From Bacteroidota bacterium (GTDB taxonomy: Bacteria > Bacteroidota > Bacteroidia > Bacteroidales > Prolixibacteraceae), in the NCBI GenBank assembly GCA_023393265.1, contig JAEWME010000431.1, forward strand, positions 1 through 9,199: a stretch of DNA of 9,199 nt, written 5' to 3'. Of the stretch, positions 1-7,546 are shown piece by piece (position 1 is the first letter of the stretch; every line of letters starts with the position of its first letter). A program made the position numbers and the translations under genes. The notes below the pieces were generated by a model. The model saw only the letters and a list, made by a program, of their open reading frames with translations, did not search any database and was not told where the DNA came from.

Positions 1-1763
1 ACGAGATTCACACGCTGGTTGGGGCTGGTAAGAGTGATGGCGCGATGGATGCGGCCAACATTCTGAAACCGGCGCTGGCAAGAGGCGAACTCCGGGCCAT
101 TGGTGCAACAACACTGAACGAATACCAAAAATATTTTGAGAAAGACAAAGCGCTCGAACGCCGTTTCCAGATTGTTACTGTTGACGAACCTGATACGATG
201 AGCGCCATATCAATCCTTCGTGGATTGAAGGAACGTTACGAGAATCACCATAAAGTGAGAATCAAAGACGAGGCAATCATTGCATCAGTTGAGTTGTCGC
301 AGCGATACATTACCGATCGTTTTTTGCCCGATAAGGCAATCGACCTGATGGATGAGGCTGCCGCCCGTCTACGGCTTGAGATGGACTCTGTTCCGCAGGA
401 ACTGGACGAAATCGACCGGAAAATTATGCAGCTTGAAATTGAACGGGAAGCCATCAAGCGCGAAAAAGACGAGAAAAAACTCGCTGCCTTGAATGAAGAA
501 ATTGCCAACCTAAAACAGGAACAATCGAAATTCAGGGCTCAGTGGCAAAGCGAAAAAGAGCTGATAGATAACATTCAGCACGAAAAAGCTGAAATTGAGT
601 CGCTGAAGTTGGAAGCCGATCAGGCAGAGCGTTCCGGAGATTTTGGCAAAGTTGCCGAAATCAGATACGGTAAAATCCGCGAGGCCGAGACTGAAATAGA
701 ACGGTTGAAAACAGAACTGGCAAAAAACAAGGATCAGCACCTGATAAAAGAAGAGGTTGATGCCGAGGATATTTCTGAAATTGTTTCGCGGTGGACTGGC
801 ATCCCGGTTGCACGAATGCTGCAAAGTGAACGCGAAAAATTGCTTCATCTCGAAGATGAACTGCACCGAAGGGTTGTAGGTCAGCACGAAGCCATCAGAG
901 CGGTGGCCGATGCCGTGCGCCGTAGCCGTGCCGGACTTCAGGATGAAAAGCGACCAATTGGCTCATTCATTTTCCTTGGAACAACCGGTGTTGGTAAAAC
1001 CGAGCTGGCCAAAGCGCTGGCCGAATTCCTGTTCGACGATGAAAATATGCTGACACGAATCGACATGTCGGAATATCAGGAGAAATTTTCGGTTACCCGT
1101 TTGATTGGTTCGCCTCCCGGATACGTGGGATACGACGAAGGCGGGCAGTTGACCGAGGCCGTCAGGCGGAAACCCTATTCGGTAGTATTGTTTGATGAAA
1201 TTGAAAAGGCGCACCCCGATGTTTTCAATGTGCTGCTCCAGGTTTTGGACGATGGTCGGTTGACTGACAACAAAGGTCGTGTGGCCAATTTCAAAAATAC
1301 GATCATCATCATGACATCGAATCTTGGTTCACACCTTATTCAGGAGCGGTTTGAAGGAATAAACGAACGAAACAGGGCCGAAGTGGAGGAAAAAACCCGC
1401 ACCGAACTTTTCGATATGTTACGGAAAACAATCTCTCCTGAATTCCTGAACCGAATAGATGAAGTGATCATGTTCACACCGCTGAGTCGCAAAGATGTGC
1501 GCAACATCGTGAAAATGCAGTTCGAACTGATTGTGAAACGGATTCCGAACAACCAGTTCAGTATCGATATTTCCGAAGAAGCCATTGACTGGCTTGCTGC
1601 GGTAGGATACGATCCCTCGCATGGCGCAAGGCCTGTTAAGCGAATGCTGCAGCGCTACATTCTGAACGATTTGTCACGCGAGATTCTTTCCGGCAAAATG
1701 GAAGGGCGGCAAAAAGTGAAAATTGAAGTTGAAAACGACGAGATCGTTTTTAAATATGAATAA
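1..1763 (+). CDS. clpB: ClpB disaggregase (partial, 5' end missing)
   Basis: ClpB is an AAA+ chaperone that, with DnaK/DnaJ/GrpE, pulls proteins out of aggregates by threading them through a hexameric ring in the cytoplasm. The reading frame is open from base 3, inside the Walker B motif of the first ATPase domain (EIHTLVGAG), so about 275-280 residues are lost at the edge, judged from the usual length of about 860. Next come the ALERRF arginine-finger region of domain 1, the long charged coiled-coil M domain that separates ClpB from ClpA (about bases 365-770), and the RWTGIPV linker. The second ATPase domain has Walker A GTTGVGKT (978-1001), a GYVG pore loop, Walker B VVLFDE (1182-1199) and the ClpB C-terminal small domain. 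Walker A has Thr where Pro is usual, which should be tolerated. The gene ends normally at TAA 1761-1763, and a terminator follows. Confidence 0.97.
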   Translation, partial: EIHTLVGAGKSDGAMDAANILKPALARGELRAIGATTLNEYQKYFEKDKALERRFQIVTVDEPDTMSAISILRGLKERYENHHKVRIKDEAIIASVELSQRYITDRFLPDKAIDLMDEAAARLRLEMDSVPQELDEIDRKIMQLEIEREAIKREKDEKKLAALNEEIANLKQEQSKFRAQWQSEKELIDNIQHEKAEIESLKLEADQAERSGDFGKVAEIRYGKIREAETEIERLKTELAKNKDQHLIKEEVDAEDISEIVSRWTGIPVARMLQSEREKLLHLEDELHRRVVGQHEAIRAVADAVRRSRAGLQDEKRPIGSFIFLGTTGVGKTELAKALAEFLFDDENMLTRIDMSEYQEKFSVTRLIGSPPGYVGYDEGGQLTEAVRRKPYSVVLFDEIEKAHPDVFNVLLQVLDDGRLTDNKGRVANFKNTIIIMTSNLGSHLIQERFEGINERNRAEVEEKTRTELFDMLRKTISPEFLNRIDEVIMFTPLSRKDVRNIVKMQFELIVKRIPNNQFSIDISEEAIDWLAAVGYDPSHGARPVKRMLQRYILNDLSREILSGKMEGRQKVKIEVENDEIVFKYE

Positions 1764-1782
1764 CGGCATGGTTGTGTTTAAG

Positions 1783-1813
1783 AAGTGCATCGGGAAACTG
1801 ATGCACTTTTTTT
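1783..1813 (+). terminator. Intrinsic terminator of clpB
   Basis: A perfect 9-bp stem (AAGTGCATC, 1783-1791, with GATGCACTT, 1800-1808) encloses an 8-base loop and runs straight into a T tract to 1813. It begins 20 bases after the clpB stop codon, so it separates clpB transcription from the rhamnosidase gene. Confidence 0.88.
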
Positions 1814-1861
1814 ATGCCACCTAAGATATTCGCTTGTAATTTGAGTAAAATACGGAAGCTT

Positions 1862-1895
1862 TTTGCTTATTTCAGGGAGCAGAAAACCAACTTTG
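1862..1895 (+). promoter_or_regulatory. Possible Bacteroidota-type promoter for the rhamnosidase gene
   Basis: CAACTTTG at 1888-1895 matches the Bacteroidota -7 consensus TAnnTTTG with one mismatch. A TTTG at 1862-1865 lies 22 bases upstream as a possible -33 element. The spacing is slightly long, and the implied leader before the ATG at 1918 would be very short. The clpB terminator upstream implies that some promoter lies in this gap, but this exact assignment is weak. Confidence 0.25.
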
Positions 1896-1917
1896 CCAAA
1901 CCTGAAAAACATAAACT

Positions 1918-4656
1918 ATGAAAAAACTTCTTTTGTTGCTCTCCGGATTTTTCCTTCTGCTTTCACCCGCTTTTGGTAAGATTTTTCCTGAAAAGCTCAC
2001 CTGTGAATTTTTAGTCGATCCGCCAGTGGTTGATGTTGTCCGGCCTCGTTTATCCTGGGTTAATGTTGCCGGGAGCAATGAACGGGCTCAGCGGCAAACA
2101 GCCTGGCAAATAAGGGTTGCTTCTGCCAAAGAACTGCTGAAGGATGCTGATTTATGGGACAGCCGGAAAGTTGAGAGTGATCAGTCAACCCGGATCGTGT
2201 ATGATGGAAAGCCGTTGGATTCCCGGGCTGAATGCTGGTGGCAGGTTCGGGTTTGGGATAAGAGCGGAAAGGTTTCGGGCTGGAGCAAGCCTGCTTTCTG
2301 GCGAATGGGATTATTGAACCCGAATGACTGGAAAGCCCATTGGATTGGGGCACCCTGGCAAGGAGAAGAACACCTGAAACGACCGGATTACCCGGGTCAG
2401 AAATTCGATGATTTTGGTACTGAGGCACCCATGTTAAGCAAATCGTTCAGAATTGAAAAAACAGTAAAAAAAGCGGTTGCCTTTGTTACCGGACTTGGCT
2501 ATTTCGAGTTTTATGTGAACGGAAAGAAGGCCGGAGACGATGTTTTGGTTCCCAATATTACCAATTACGACAAACGTCCGGCACTGGGGAGCATGTCGAT
2601 TCCTGTTCCTGACAATTTTAAGGAATATAAAGTCATGTACCTGGCTTATGATATCTCCGGGATGTTGATTAAAGGTGAAAATGCGATCGGTGCAATTTTG
2701 GGTAATGGTTTTTACAATCCACAGATGTTTTGGTGCGAAGGCTACGGAAGTCCGCGATTCATAGGTCAATTGCACATCACCTATTCTGATGGTACAGAAG
2801 AAACAATTGTGAGCGACACTTCCTGGAAAGCTGCGAAAAGTCCGCTCCTGAAGAACATGGTTTATTATGGCGAAACTTACGATGCACGACTCGAACAGGA
2901 TGGCTGGTGTGAAGCTGGTTTTGATGATAAGAACTGGGAACAGGTTGCTGAACGAAAAGCGCCATTTGGGAGACTGACTGCCCAAACTTCGCCTGCTGAC
3001 AAAGTGATGGAACAAATACATCCGCTAAAAATTGAAAAGCTTGGCAATGGTAACTGGCTGGTCGATTTTGGGAAAGAAATTTCAGGCTGGGTCCGGCTGG
3101 TCAGCGTGAAGGCACCTTCCGGACACCGGATCGACATTTCATTCAACAGCAATCTCTATTCGGGCGATAATACTTATTATTTCCGTGGCAATGGATTTGA
3201 AAACTATGCACCGCGTTTCAACTGGTTTGTTTTCAGTTCGGTTGAAATTAAAAAATGGTATGGCGAATTAAAACCTGAAAATATTGTTGCAGAAGCGGTG
3301 AATACAAATGTAACAGAGTCTGCAGTGTTCGAAACTTCTGATCCGCTGCTGAATCAGGTTAATGAAATCTGGAAAAGGAGCCAGAAAGACAACATGCACG
3401 GTGCCATTGCCAGTGATTGTCCGCATCGTGAGCGAAACGGATACACGGGAGACGGGCAGGTTTCGTGTACTACGGTAATGCACAATTTCGATGCAAAAGC
3501 ATTTTACCAGAAATGGATCGCGGATATGCTGGGCGCTCAGGATAAGGAATCAGGTTATGTTCCGAATGGTGCTCCGTGGCAGCCGGGTTGTGGCGGAGGA
3601 GTTGCCTGGGGGGCTGCCATTTGCATCATGCCCTGGGAGTTTTACCTGCAATATGGTTCAAAAGATATGCTTGCCGACAATTATCAGGGGATGAAGGAAT
3701 ACATTGGCTTCATGCAACAGTGGCTCGATAAAGACGGCATCATGTTTATGCAGAAAAAAGGACTTGACGGCAATGTGCTTAAATGGTTTAACCTCGGAGA
3801 ATGGGTTGCTCCGGGCGTTTTGCCTCCTGATGACATGGTGCATACGTTTTATTTTTGGTATTGTGCCGACATTGCATCCAAAACAGCAAATGCACTTGGC
3901 CATGCCGGTGATGCAGAGCATTATGCCCGGCTGGCAGAACAAGTCAGGGATGCATTTGGAAAGCGATTTTACAATCCCGATTCCGGAAGTTATGGTAAGG
4001 CTGGTGGAAATATTTTCGCACTGAAAATGGGTGTTCCGGCAGAGCAGCATGAGGCAGTTATTTCAGCGTTGCGGGCTGATATAAAAGCTGCCGGTGGTCA
4101 CCTTGATACCGGCATTTTCGGAACCCGCTTTTTCTTCGAAGTGCTGGCCGAAAACGGCATGAATGATTTGGCTTATGAAGCAATGACAAAAACGGATGCC
4201 CCCGGATTTGGCCACTGGATTCAATTGGGATCGACCACCACGCGCGAGCAGTGGGACGAGGGTGGTTCACACAATCACCCAATGTTTGGCGGCGGTTTGG
4301 TGTGGCTTTACCGCAATTTAGCCGGAATGAAAACAGATATGGCCGAGCCTGGATATAGGCACATCATCTTTCGTCCGCAGCCTGCAGGCGACCTTACTTA
4401 TGTGAAATATTTTAATGAGACCGTTTTTGGTAGGGCTGGAATTCTCTGGAAAAAGGAAAACAACCATTTTTTTGCTGAGGTAATCATTCCGGTTGGCTGC
4501 CGTGCAACCGTTTTGATACCGAAAATGGCAAATGGATGGATAACAGAGAGCGGCCGCCCTGTTGCGGTTTCCTCCGGCGAGCTAAATTCAGGAGATGAAA
4601 CCGGCTATCTTCGTATTGAGGTAGAGAGTGGCCATTACAAATTTATTGCTGAGTAA
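1918..4656 (+). CDS. Secreted GH78 alpha-L-rhamnosidase
   Basis: This is an inverting glycoside hydrolase predicted to release terminal alpha-L-rhamnose from plant or microbial glycans or glycosides. The 912-residue protein starts with a Sec signal peptide (MKK, a hydrophobic run, likely cleavage after AFG at residue 20). There is no lipobox cysteine, so it is probably periplasmic or exported. Order: fibronectin-like N-terminal domain with PRLSW (about 25-130), beta-sandwich rhamnosidase N domain beginning near WKAHWIG (from W138), a concanavalin-like region, the (alpha/alpha)6 barrel (about 470-800) and a C-terminal beta domain. The GH78 signature DCPHRERNGYTGD gives Asp500, Glu505 and Asp512, matching the Asp/Glu/Asp set of Bacillus RhaB; Glu505 is the likely general acid. 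TTTREQW gives Glu777 as the likely general base. All expected catalytic residues are present. No SusC/SusD, sugar kinase or regulator flanks it in this window, so its substrate cannot be inferred. The ATG at 1918 is preferred because it gives a proper signal peptide. Confidence 0.95.
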   Translation: MKKLLLLLSGFFLLLSPAFGKIFPEKLTCEFLVDPPVVDVVRPRLSWVNVAGSNERAQRQTAWQIRVASAKELLKDADLWDSRKVESDQSTRIVYDGKPLDSRAECWWQVRVWDKSGKVSGWSKPAFWRMGLLNPNDWKAHWIGAPWQGEEHLKRPDYPGQKFDDFGTEAPMLSKSFRIEKTVKKAVAFVTGLGYFEFYVNGKKAGDDVLVPNITNYDKRPALGSMSIPVPDNFKEYKVMYLAYDISGMLIKGENAIGAILGNGFYNPQMFWCEGYGSPRFIGQLHITYSDGTEETIVSDTSWKAAKSPLLKNMVYYGETYDARLEQDGWCEAGFDDKNWEQVAERKAPFGRLTAQTSPADKVMEQIHPLKIEKLGNGNWLVDFGKEISGWVRLVSVKAPSGHRIDISFNSNLYSGDNTYYFRGNGFENYAPRFNWFVFSSVEIKKWYGELKPENIVAEAVNTNVTESAVFETSDPLLNQVNEIWKRSQKDNMHGAIASDCPHRERNGYTGDGQVSCTTVMHNFDAKAFYQKWIADMLGAQDKESGYVPNGAPWQPGCGGGVAWGAAICIMPWEFYLQYGSKDMLADNYQGMKEYIGFMQQWLDKDGIMFMQKKGLDGNVLKWFNLGEWVAPGVLPPDDMVHTFYFWYCADIASKTANALGHAGDAEHYARLAEQVRDAFGKRFYNPDSGSYGKAGGNIFALKMGVPAEQHEAVISALRADIKAAGGHLDTGIFGTRFFFEVLAENGMNDLAYEAMTKTDAPGFGHWIQLGSTTTREQWDEGGSHNHPMFGGGLVWLYRNLAGMKTDMAEPGYRHIIFRPQPAGDLTYVKYFNETVFGRAGILWKKENNHFFAEVIIPVGCRATVLIPKMANGWITESGRPVAVSSGELNSGDETGYLRIEVESGHYKFIAE

Positions 4657-4683
4657 AAAATGATTGGATTGTTTTAGTTTATG

Positions 4684-4716
4684 GTTGATTTGTTGACTTT
4701 TAAGTTGTTATGTTTG
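4684..4716 (+). promoter_or_regulatory. Promoter-like element in gap, no obvious + strand gene downstream
   Basis: TATGTTTG at 4709-4716 is a full match to the Bacteroidota -7 consensus TAnnTTTG. GTTG at 4684-4687 lies 21 bases upstream, where the -33 element is expected. It points rightward, but no protein gene follows on this strand until the DoxX-like gene at 5316. It may drive a short RNA or be a chance match in AT-rich DNA. The rest of the 4657-4875 gap holds no ORF that I recognise. Confidence 0.3.
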
Positions 4717-4777
4717 GCGAATTTTGCATACGATAAAGTAACGAGAAATCTGGACGCTGGAAAAAACACCGGGCAGG

Positions 4778-4810
4778 CATTCAAAAAGTTAGACCATTGA
4801 ATGAATTTTT
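4778..4810 (+). terminator. Weak hairpin with T run, possible terminator
   Basis: CATTCAA (4778-4784) and TTGAATG (4797-4803) form a perfect but AT-rich 7-bp stem with a 12-base loop, followed by AATTTTT. It could end rhamnosidase transcription about 120 bases after the stop, or end a short transcript from the promoter-like element at 4684-4716. The low GC of the stem makes this uncertain. Confidence 0.35.
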
Positions 4811-4875
4811 GACCTTCAACGTAAACGTTTGATTAATTGGTTTTAGTGGAGTGGCTTATTACCATCCATTGTTTA

Positions 4876-5211
4876 TTACCCAATTACTTTTTGTCGGTGG
4901 GCCAGTCCCCATAAGTGAAGTTCTTCGAGCACTTTTTCAAGCGATTGGCCATGCTCTGTAATTGAATATTCAACAGTGGGTGGAAAGCTTTCGAATACTT
5001 CCCGCCTGATCAGTTGGTTCATCTCAAGATTCTTTAGCTCTTTGGAGAGCATTTTATCGGTTATGCCTTTTACTTCCCTCGATATTTGCTTAAATCGTTT
5101 GGGCCCGGAGGACAGTGAGACGAGAATTAGTAGTTTCCATTTTCCTTCCAGCGCTTCCAGCGCATCGCTGATGGAACGCATCGTTTTAGGGCAACTGCTG
5201 TTACTTAGCAT
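4876..5211 (-). CDS. HxlR-family winged-helix regulator with single N-terminal Cys
   Basis: This is a small DNA-binding protein of 111 residues, a typical length for HxlR regulators, which bind palindromic sites as dimers. Visible family marks are the N-terminal cysteine (Cys7 in SSCPKT), GKWKLLIL (from residue 23), a recognition-helix segment GITDKMLSKELKNLE and the wing with PPTVEYSITEHG, which is very typical of HxlR. Cys7 is the only cysteine in the protein. In the characterised relatives YodB, CatR and HypR of Bacillus an equivalent early cysteine senses quinones, aldehydes or disulfide stress, so redox sensing is likely but inferred. The gene is divergent from the DoxX-like gene. The 104 bases between the two start codons hold three dyad repeats (5244-5290) that are the obvious operator candidates. 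The regulator probably controls that gene and itself. Confidence 0.93.
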   Translation of the reverse strand: MLSNSSCPKTMRSISDALEALEGKWKLLILVSLSSGPKRFKQISREVKGITDKMLSKELKNLEMNQLIRREVFESFPPTVEYSITEHGQSLEKVLEELHLWGLAHRQKVIG

Positions 5212-5243
5212 TTTGTTTTATTTTGACTGTTACTTTCGTTTTG

Positions 5244-5290
5244 GATAGTGCTATCTGTTGGGATAGTACTATATTTTGGATAGCTAATCT
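5244..5290. promoter_or_regulatory. Three GATAG dyad repeats, likely HxlR operators
   Basis: Three copies of a short motif lie between the divergent starts. Site 1 is GATAGTGCTATC (5244-5255), a dyad with 5-bp arms. Site 2 is GATAGTACTATA (5262-5273), whose core ATAGTACTAT is a perfect palindrome. Site 3 is GATAGCTAATCT (5279-5290), degenerate in its right arm. GATAG starts are 18 and 17 bases apart. Sites 1 and 3 also share the preceding TTTTG. TATATTTTG at 5270-5278, a loose -7-like element for the rightward gene, overlaps sites 2 and 3, so binding there would block transcription. Assignment to the adjacent HxlR protein is inference. Confidence 0.65.
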
Positions 5291-5315
5291 AGTTATTTTC
5301 GAACTAAAAAAGAAA

Positions 5316-5705
5316 ATGAAAGAGAAACAACACATTTCGAAACCGCTGAACATTACGCTGTGGACGGCACAAACTCTCATGTCTGCGCTCTTTCTGTGGG
5401 CATCGGCAATGAAACTCGGTCTGTCGGAAGAAACGTTGGCTCAAATGTGGCCGTGGACTGCCGGGAATCCGGAATTAGTAATTTTTACCGGTATATTGGA
5501 TCTTCTGGCCGGGCTTGGACTGGTATTGCCGATGGCGTTGAACGTCGTGCCGCGACTTTCTTTTTGGGCTGTCTGGGGCGCCGCAGCGCTAATGATTGCG
5601 GCAGGTATATTTCACATTTCACGTGGCGAGGCCTCACAAACAGGGATAAATGGTGTCGTTTTTTTTCTCGCTGTTTTTGTGGGCTGGGGCAGAGGCAAAA
5701 AATAA
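5316..5705 (+). CDS. DoxX-like four-helix membrane protein
   Basis: This is a predicted inner-membrane protein of 129 residues resembling the DoxX-like family (DoxX_2 type). Four hydrophobic helices lie at about 13-32, 54-72, 80-103 and 111-124, with a WASAMKLG segment at the end of helix 1 and a GILDLLAGLGLVLP helix as in relatives. The biochemical role of this subfamily is not established; members are often found next to stress or redox regulators. The ATG at 5316 is chosen because it gives the normal family length and follows an A-rich leader. An in-frame ATG at 5223 would add 31 residues read through the dyad repeats, so it is unlikely. The gene is divergent from the HxlR regulator and probably its target. 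Confidence 0.85.
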   Translation: MKEKQHISKPLNITLWTAQTLMSALFLWASAMKLGLSEETLAQMWPWTAGNPELVIFTGILDLLAGLGLVLPMALNVVPRLSFWAVWGAAALMIAAGIFHISRGEASQTGINGVVFFLAVFVGWGRGKK

Positions 5706-5734
5706 AAGGAGTCGCGCTGAAGTGTGACTCCTTT
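5697..5734. terminator. Bidirectional terminator between convergent genes
   Basis: A 13-bp stem (5705-5717 with 5722-5734, two G-T wobbles) closes a TGAA loop. Read on the - strand it is followed by TTTTATTTTTT, a strong tail, so it should end the cytochrome/YeeE operon 46 bases after its last stop. On the + strand the tail is only CTTTG, a weaker stop for the DoxX-like gene, whose stop codon touches the stem. Confidence 0.85.
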
Positions 5735-5779
5735 GTTGCCTGTAATTCAGTCTTTATTTCCGGTCAATGAGAGTTTCTT

Positions 5780-6976
5780 CTAGCATCCGCCTTTTATCTT
5801 CGATGCTTTTGGAGCAACAGGCTGGCTCGAATTTTTCAGGGTTTCAACAAGTACATTCATATCAGTGGCTGCTTTTTTCCTGAAATAATAAACATCCATT
5901 TCTTTCTTTGTAGCGCTTGCTGCCGGTGCTTTCGGCTCGAAATAGAGTTTTTTAAAGCCATCAGCAGAGTTGTTTAAAATAAAATTATCTGCTTTCCCGA
6001 TAAGGCTGGCCATAACGTACGCTTTTTCAGCATCCCGAATATTGTCGGCATAGAAGTAATTTGTTTTATGCCGTTGGTTCAGGATTTTGCGCCATTGCGA
6101 TTCGTTCAGCTTTTCTGCCGGAATGTTGATGGCCAGCGGCAGGTGATAAGCGTTGAAAGCTTCCGCGCTACGGAGGTCAATCACATTGATTTGGTAGTTG
6201 TTGTTAACGATTTCGGAGGCCAGTTTGTCGGCAGACACCAGTGCGCCGCTAAAATCTTTACCTGCCATTTCCTTGTTAACCCGGGCTTCGAGGTGCTGAT
6301 TCTTGTCGGGCGTAATGGCCATAATAATGAGCAGAACAAATGCACCTGCAATTGCGGATGAGTAGGTGATGACTTTCTTCTTTGGTAACTTGCTCTCGGT
6401 TCCGTTTACTTTGTTTTCTATCAGTCTCACCGCGTAAAAAGCGACAAATGCAATGGTTGCCAGCAGGAAAGCAAAAACGAGTCGCGACATACCCAGTTTA
6501 TCATTTACCAGAACGGGTCCCCACGCTTCGGCGAGATATATCTTTTCGAAAAACGGATAGGCCTCAGCAAAAACCAGCACGCCCAGCGCCGATCCAAATA
6601 CAAATGCTGCACCGTCGAGTTTACCTATGGCCGCGGCACAAACACTTGTTCCCGGACAGAAACCACCGATAACAAAGCCAAGCCCCATGATGGCGCCGCC
6701 AAGCAGGGCCGACCACAGAAATGTTGGGTTCACATAAATGAGATTGATATCGAGAATGCCAAAGTGAGATAGTAGCAAAACGCCGATCATAGCAGTTACA
6801 CCTGCCGTAAAAAACACTTTCAGAACAGTGAAATCGTATCCGTAAAACAAGCCAACCAGTTTTTTCGTCGACGAAAATCCGGCCTGCTCTAGGATAAAGC
6901 CAAATCCAATTCCTGAAATCAGTGCGGCAACCAGGTTGAATTCATTTCCTATAATTGATGGTACTAGCGGTCCCAT
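5780..6976 (-). CDS. YeeE/YedE transporter fused to a Cys-less rhodanese-like domain
   Basis: Of the 398 residues, the first ~200 are a YeeE/YedE (sulfur-transport) membrane domain. The family includes TsuA/YeeE thiosulfate importers that use conserved cysteines. Hydrophobic segments lie at about 13-31, 50-71, 84-106, 111-138, 163-183 and 203-221. The family motif GGFCPGTSVC gives Cys107 and Cys113. A rhodanese-like fold follows (about 240-345), with the opening VIDLRSAEAFNAYHLPLAINIP. Where rhodaneses have the active-site cysteine after YxY, this protein has Ala310 (YFYADNIRD), so sulfurtransferase activity by the usual mechanism is not expected. The only other cysteine is the very last residue, in GGC. 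The KK-rich loop at 195-201 should be cytoplasmic, which puts the rhodanese domain and tail in the periplasm. It is the last gene of the operon, 50 bases after the short YeeE gene. Thiosulfate as the transported compound is inference. Confidence 0.88.
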   Translation of the reverse strand: MGPLVPSIIGNEFNLVAALISGIGFGFILEQAGFSSTKKLVGLFYGYDFTVLKVFFTAGVTAMIGVLLLSHFGILDINLIYVNPTFLWSALLGGAIMGLGFVIGGFCPGTSVCAAAIGKLDGAAFVFGSALGVLVFAEAYPFFEKIYLAEAWGPVLVNDKLGMSRLVFAFLLATIAFVAFYAVRLIENKVNGTESKLPKKKVITYSSAIAGAFVLLIIMAITPDKNQHLEARVNKEMAGKDFSGALVSADKLASEIVNNNYQINVIDLRSAEAFNAYHLPLAINIPAEKLNESQWRKILNQRHKTNYFYADNIRDAEKAYVMASLIGKADNFILNNSADGFKKLYFEPKAPAASATKKEMDVYYFRKKAATDMNVLVETLKNSSQPVAPKASKIKGGC

Positions 6977-7026
6977 GTGTTATATATTTTTAATTTACAA
7001 ATGATTATAGTGTTCCAAATCCGGTT

Positions 7027-7545
7027 TTATTTCAGCCAAAGTTTCCGGAAGAAATAAGCAAAGGCGTATCCCGAGCCAAATATGGCCAGCATGGTAATAA
7101 TGCCGCCAAACGACATGACTGCCATTCCGCTCAACGCAGCGCCGCTGGTGCAGCCACGCCCAAGCTGTGCTCCAAGTCCAAACAGAGCTCCGCCAATGAT
7201 GGCCGAAATGATTCGGGTGCGGTTTGTGATGCGAGGCCCGCGCTCCAGCTTAATGCCGACCCGGTTGGAGATCACTCCCGAGAAAAAAGCGCCGATAACA
7301 ACTCCAATCACTTCAATTACCAGCCAGTCTTTAATGGGACCACCCGAATGTTCTTCTTCGTACGACTTGATGAAGGCCGTATTTTCGGCATGTTTCGGTG
7401 CAACTTCACTCACCGTTTTCATTACAACACTTTTTACTGCGCCACTGGCCCCCAGTCCGCGTCCGGTAACATAAATGGTTCCCAGCAATACGAGGCCAAG
7501 AAAAAATCCGGCCATATACGGATTCATATATTCGCGTGGTTTCAT
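7027..7545 (-). CDS. Short YeeE/YedE family membrane protein
   Basis: This is a 172-residue YeeE/YedE (sulfur-transport domain) protein, about half the size of full-length TsuA-like transporters. Hydrophobic helices lie at about 12-28, 74-92, 111-127 and 141-166. The family signature GRGCTSGA gives Cys132, the only cysteine. An earlier GRGLGASGAV resembles the same motif without cysteine. Together with the following YeeE-rhodanese protein it may make up one complete transporter from two chains; that is inference from the family and the adjacency. The ATG at 7545 is chosen because it lies one base after the TAA of the cytochrome b gene, the tight spacing expected in an operon. The upstream ATG at 7596 would add 17 lysine-rich residues read inside the cytochrome gene. 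Confidence 0.9.
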   Translation of the reverse strand: MKPREYMNPYMAGFFLGLVLLGTIYVTGRGLGASGAVKSVVMKTVSEVAPKHAENTAFIKSYEEEHSGGPIKDWLVIEVIGVVIGAFFSGVISNRVGIKLERGPRITNRTRIISAIIGGALFGLGAQLGRGCTSGAALSGMAVMSFGGIITMLAIFGSGYAFAYFFRKLWLK

Positions 7546-7546
7546 G

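Noticed and set aside
978..1001. Thr instead of Pro in the second Walker A of ClpB as a sign of inactivation
   Set aside because: The essential G-K-T residues are intact, and the proline position is not catalytic.
2434..3021. 195-residue ORF on the - strand inside the rhamnosidase gene
   Set aside because: It is antisense to a well-supported GH78 coding region and shows no recognisable domain.
4781..4812. Second inverted repeat TCAAAAA / TTTTTGA in the gap
   Set aside because: It overlaps the better CATTCAA hairpin, has an 18-base loop and no GC, so it is most likely chance.
5223..5315. Upstream ATG extending the DoxX-like protein by 31 residues
   Set aside because: The added stretch is read through the dyad repeats, lengthens the protein beyond the family norm and does not resemble a signal peptide.
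5360..5770. 136-residue + strand ORF overlapping the DoxX-like gene in another frame
   Set aside because: It lacks coherent membrane segments or motifs and crosses the terminator hairpin; it is a frame shadow.
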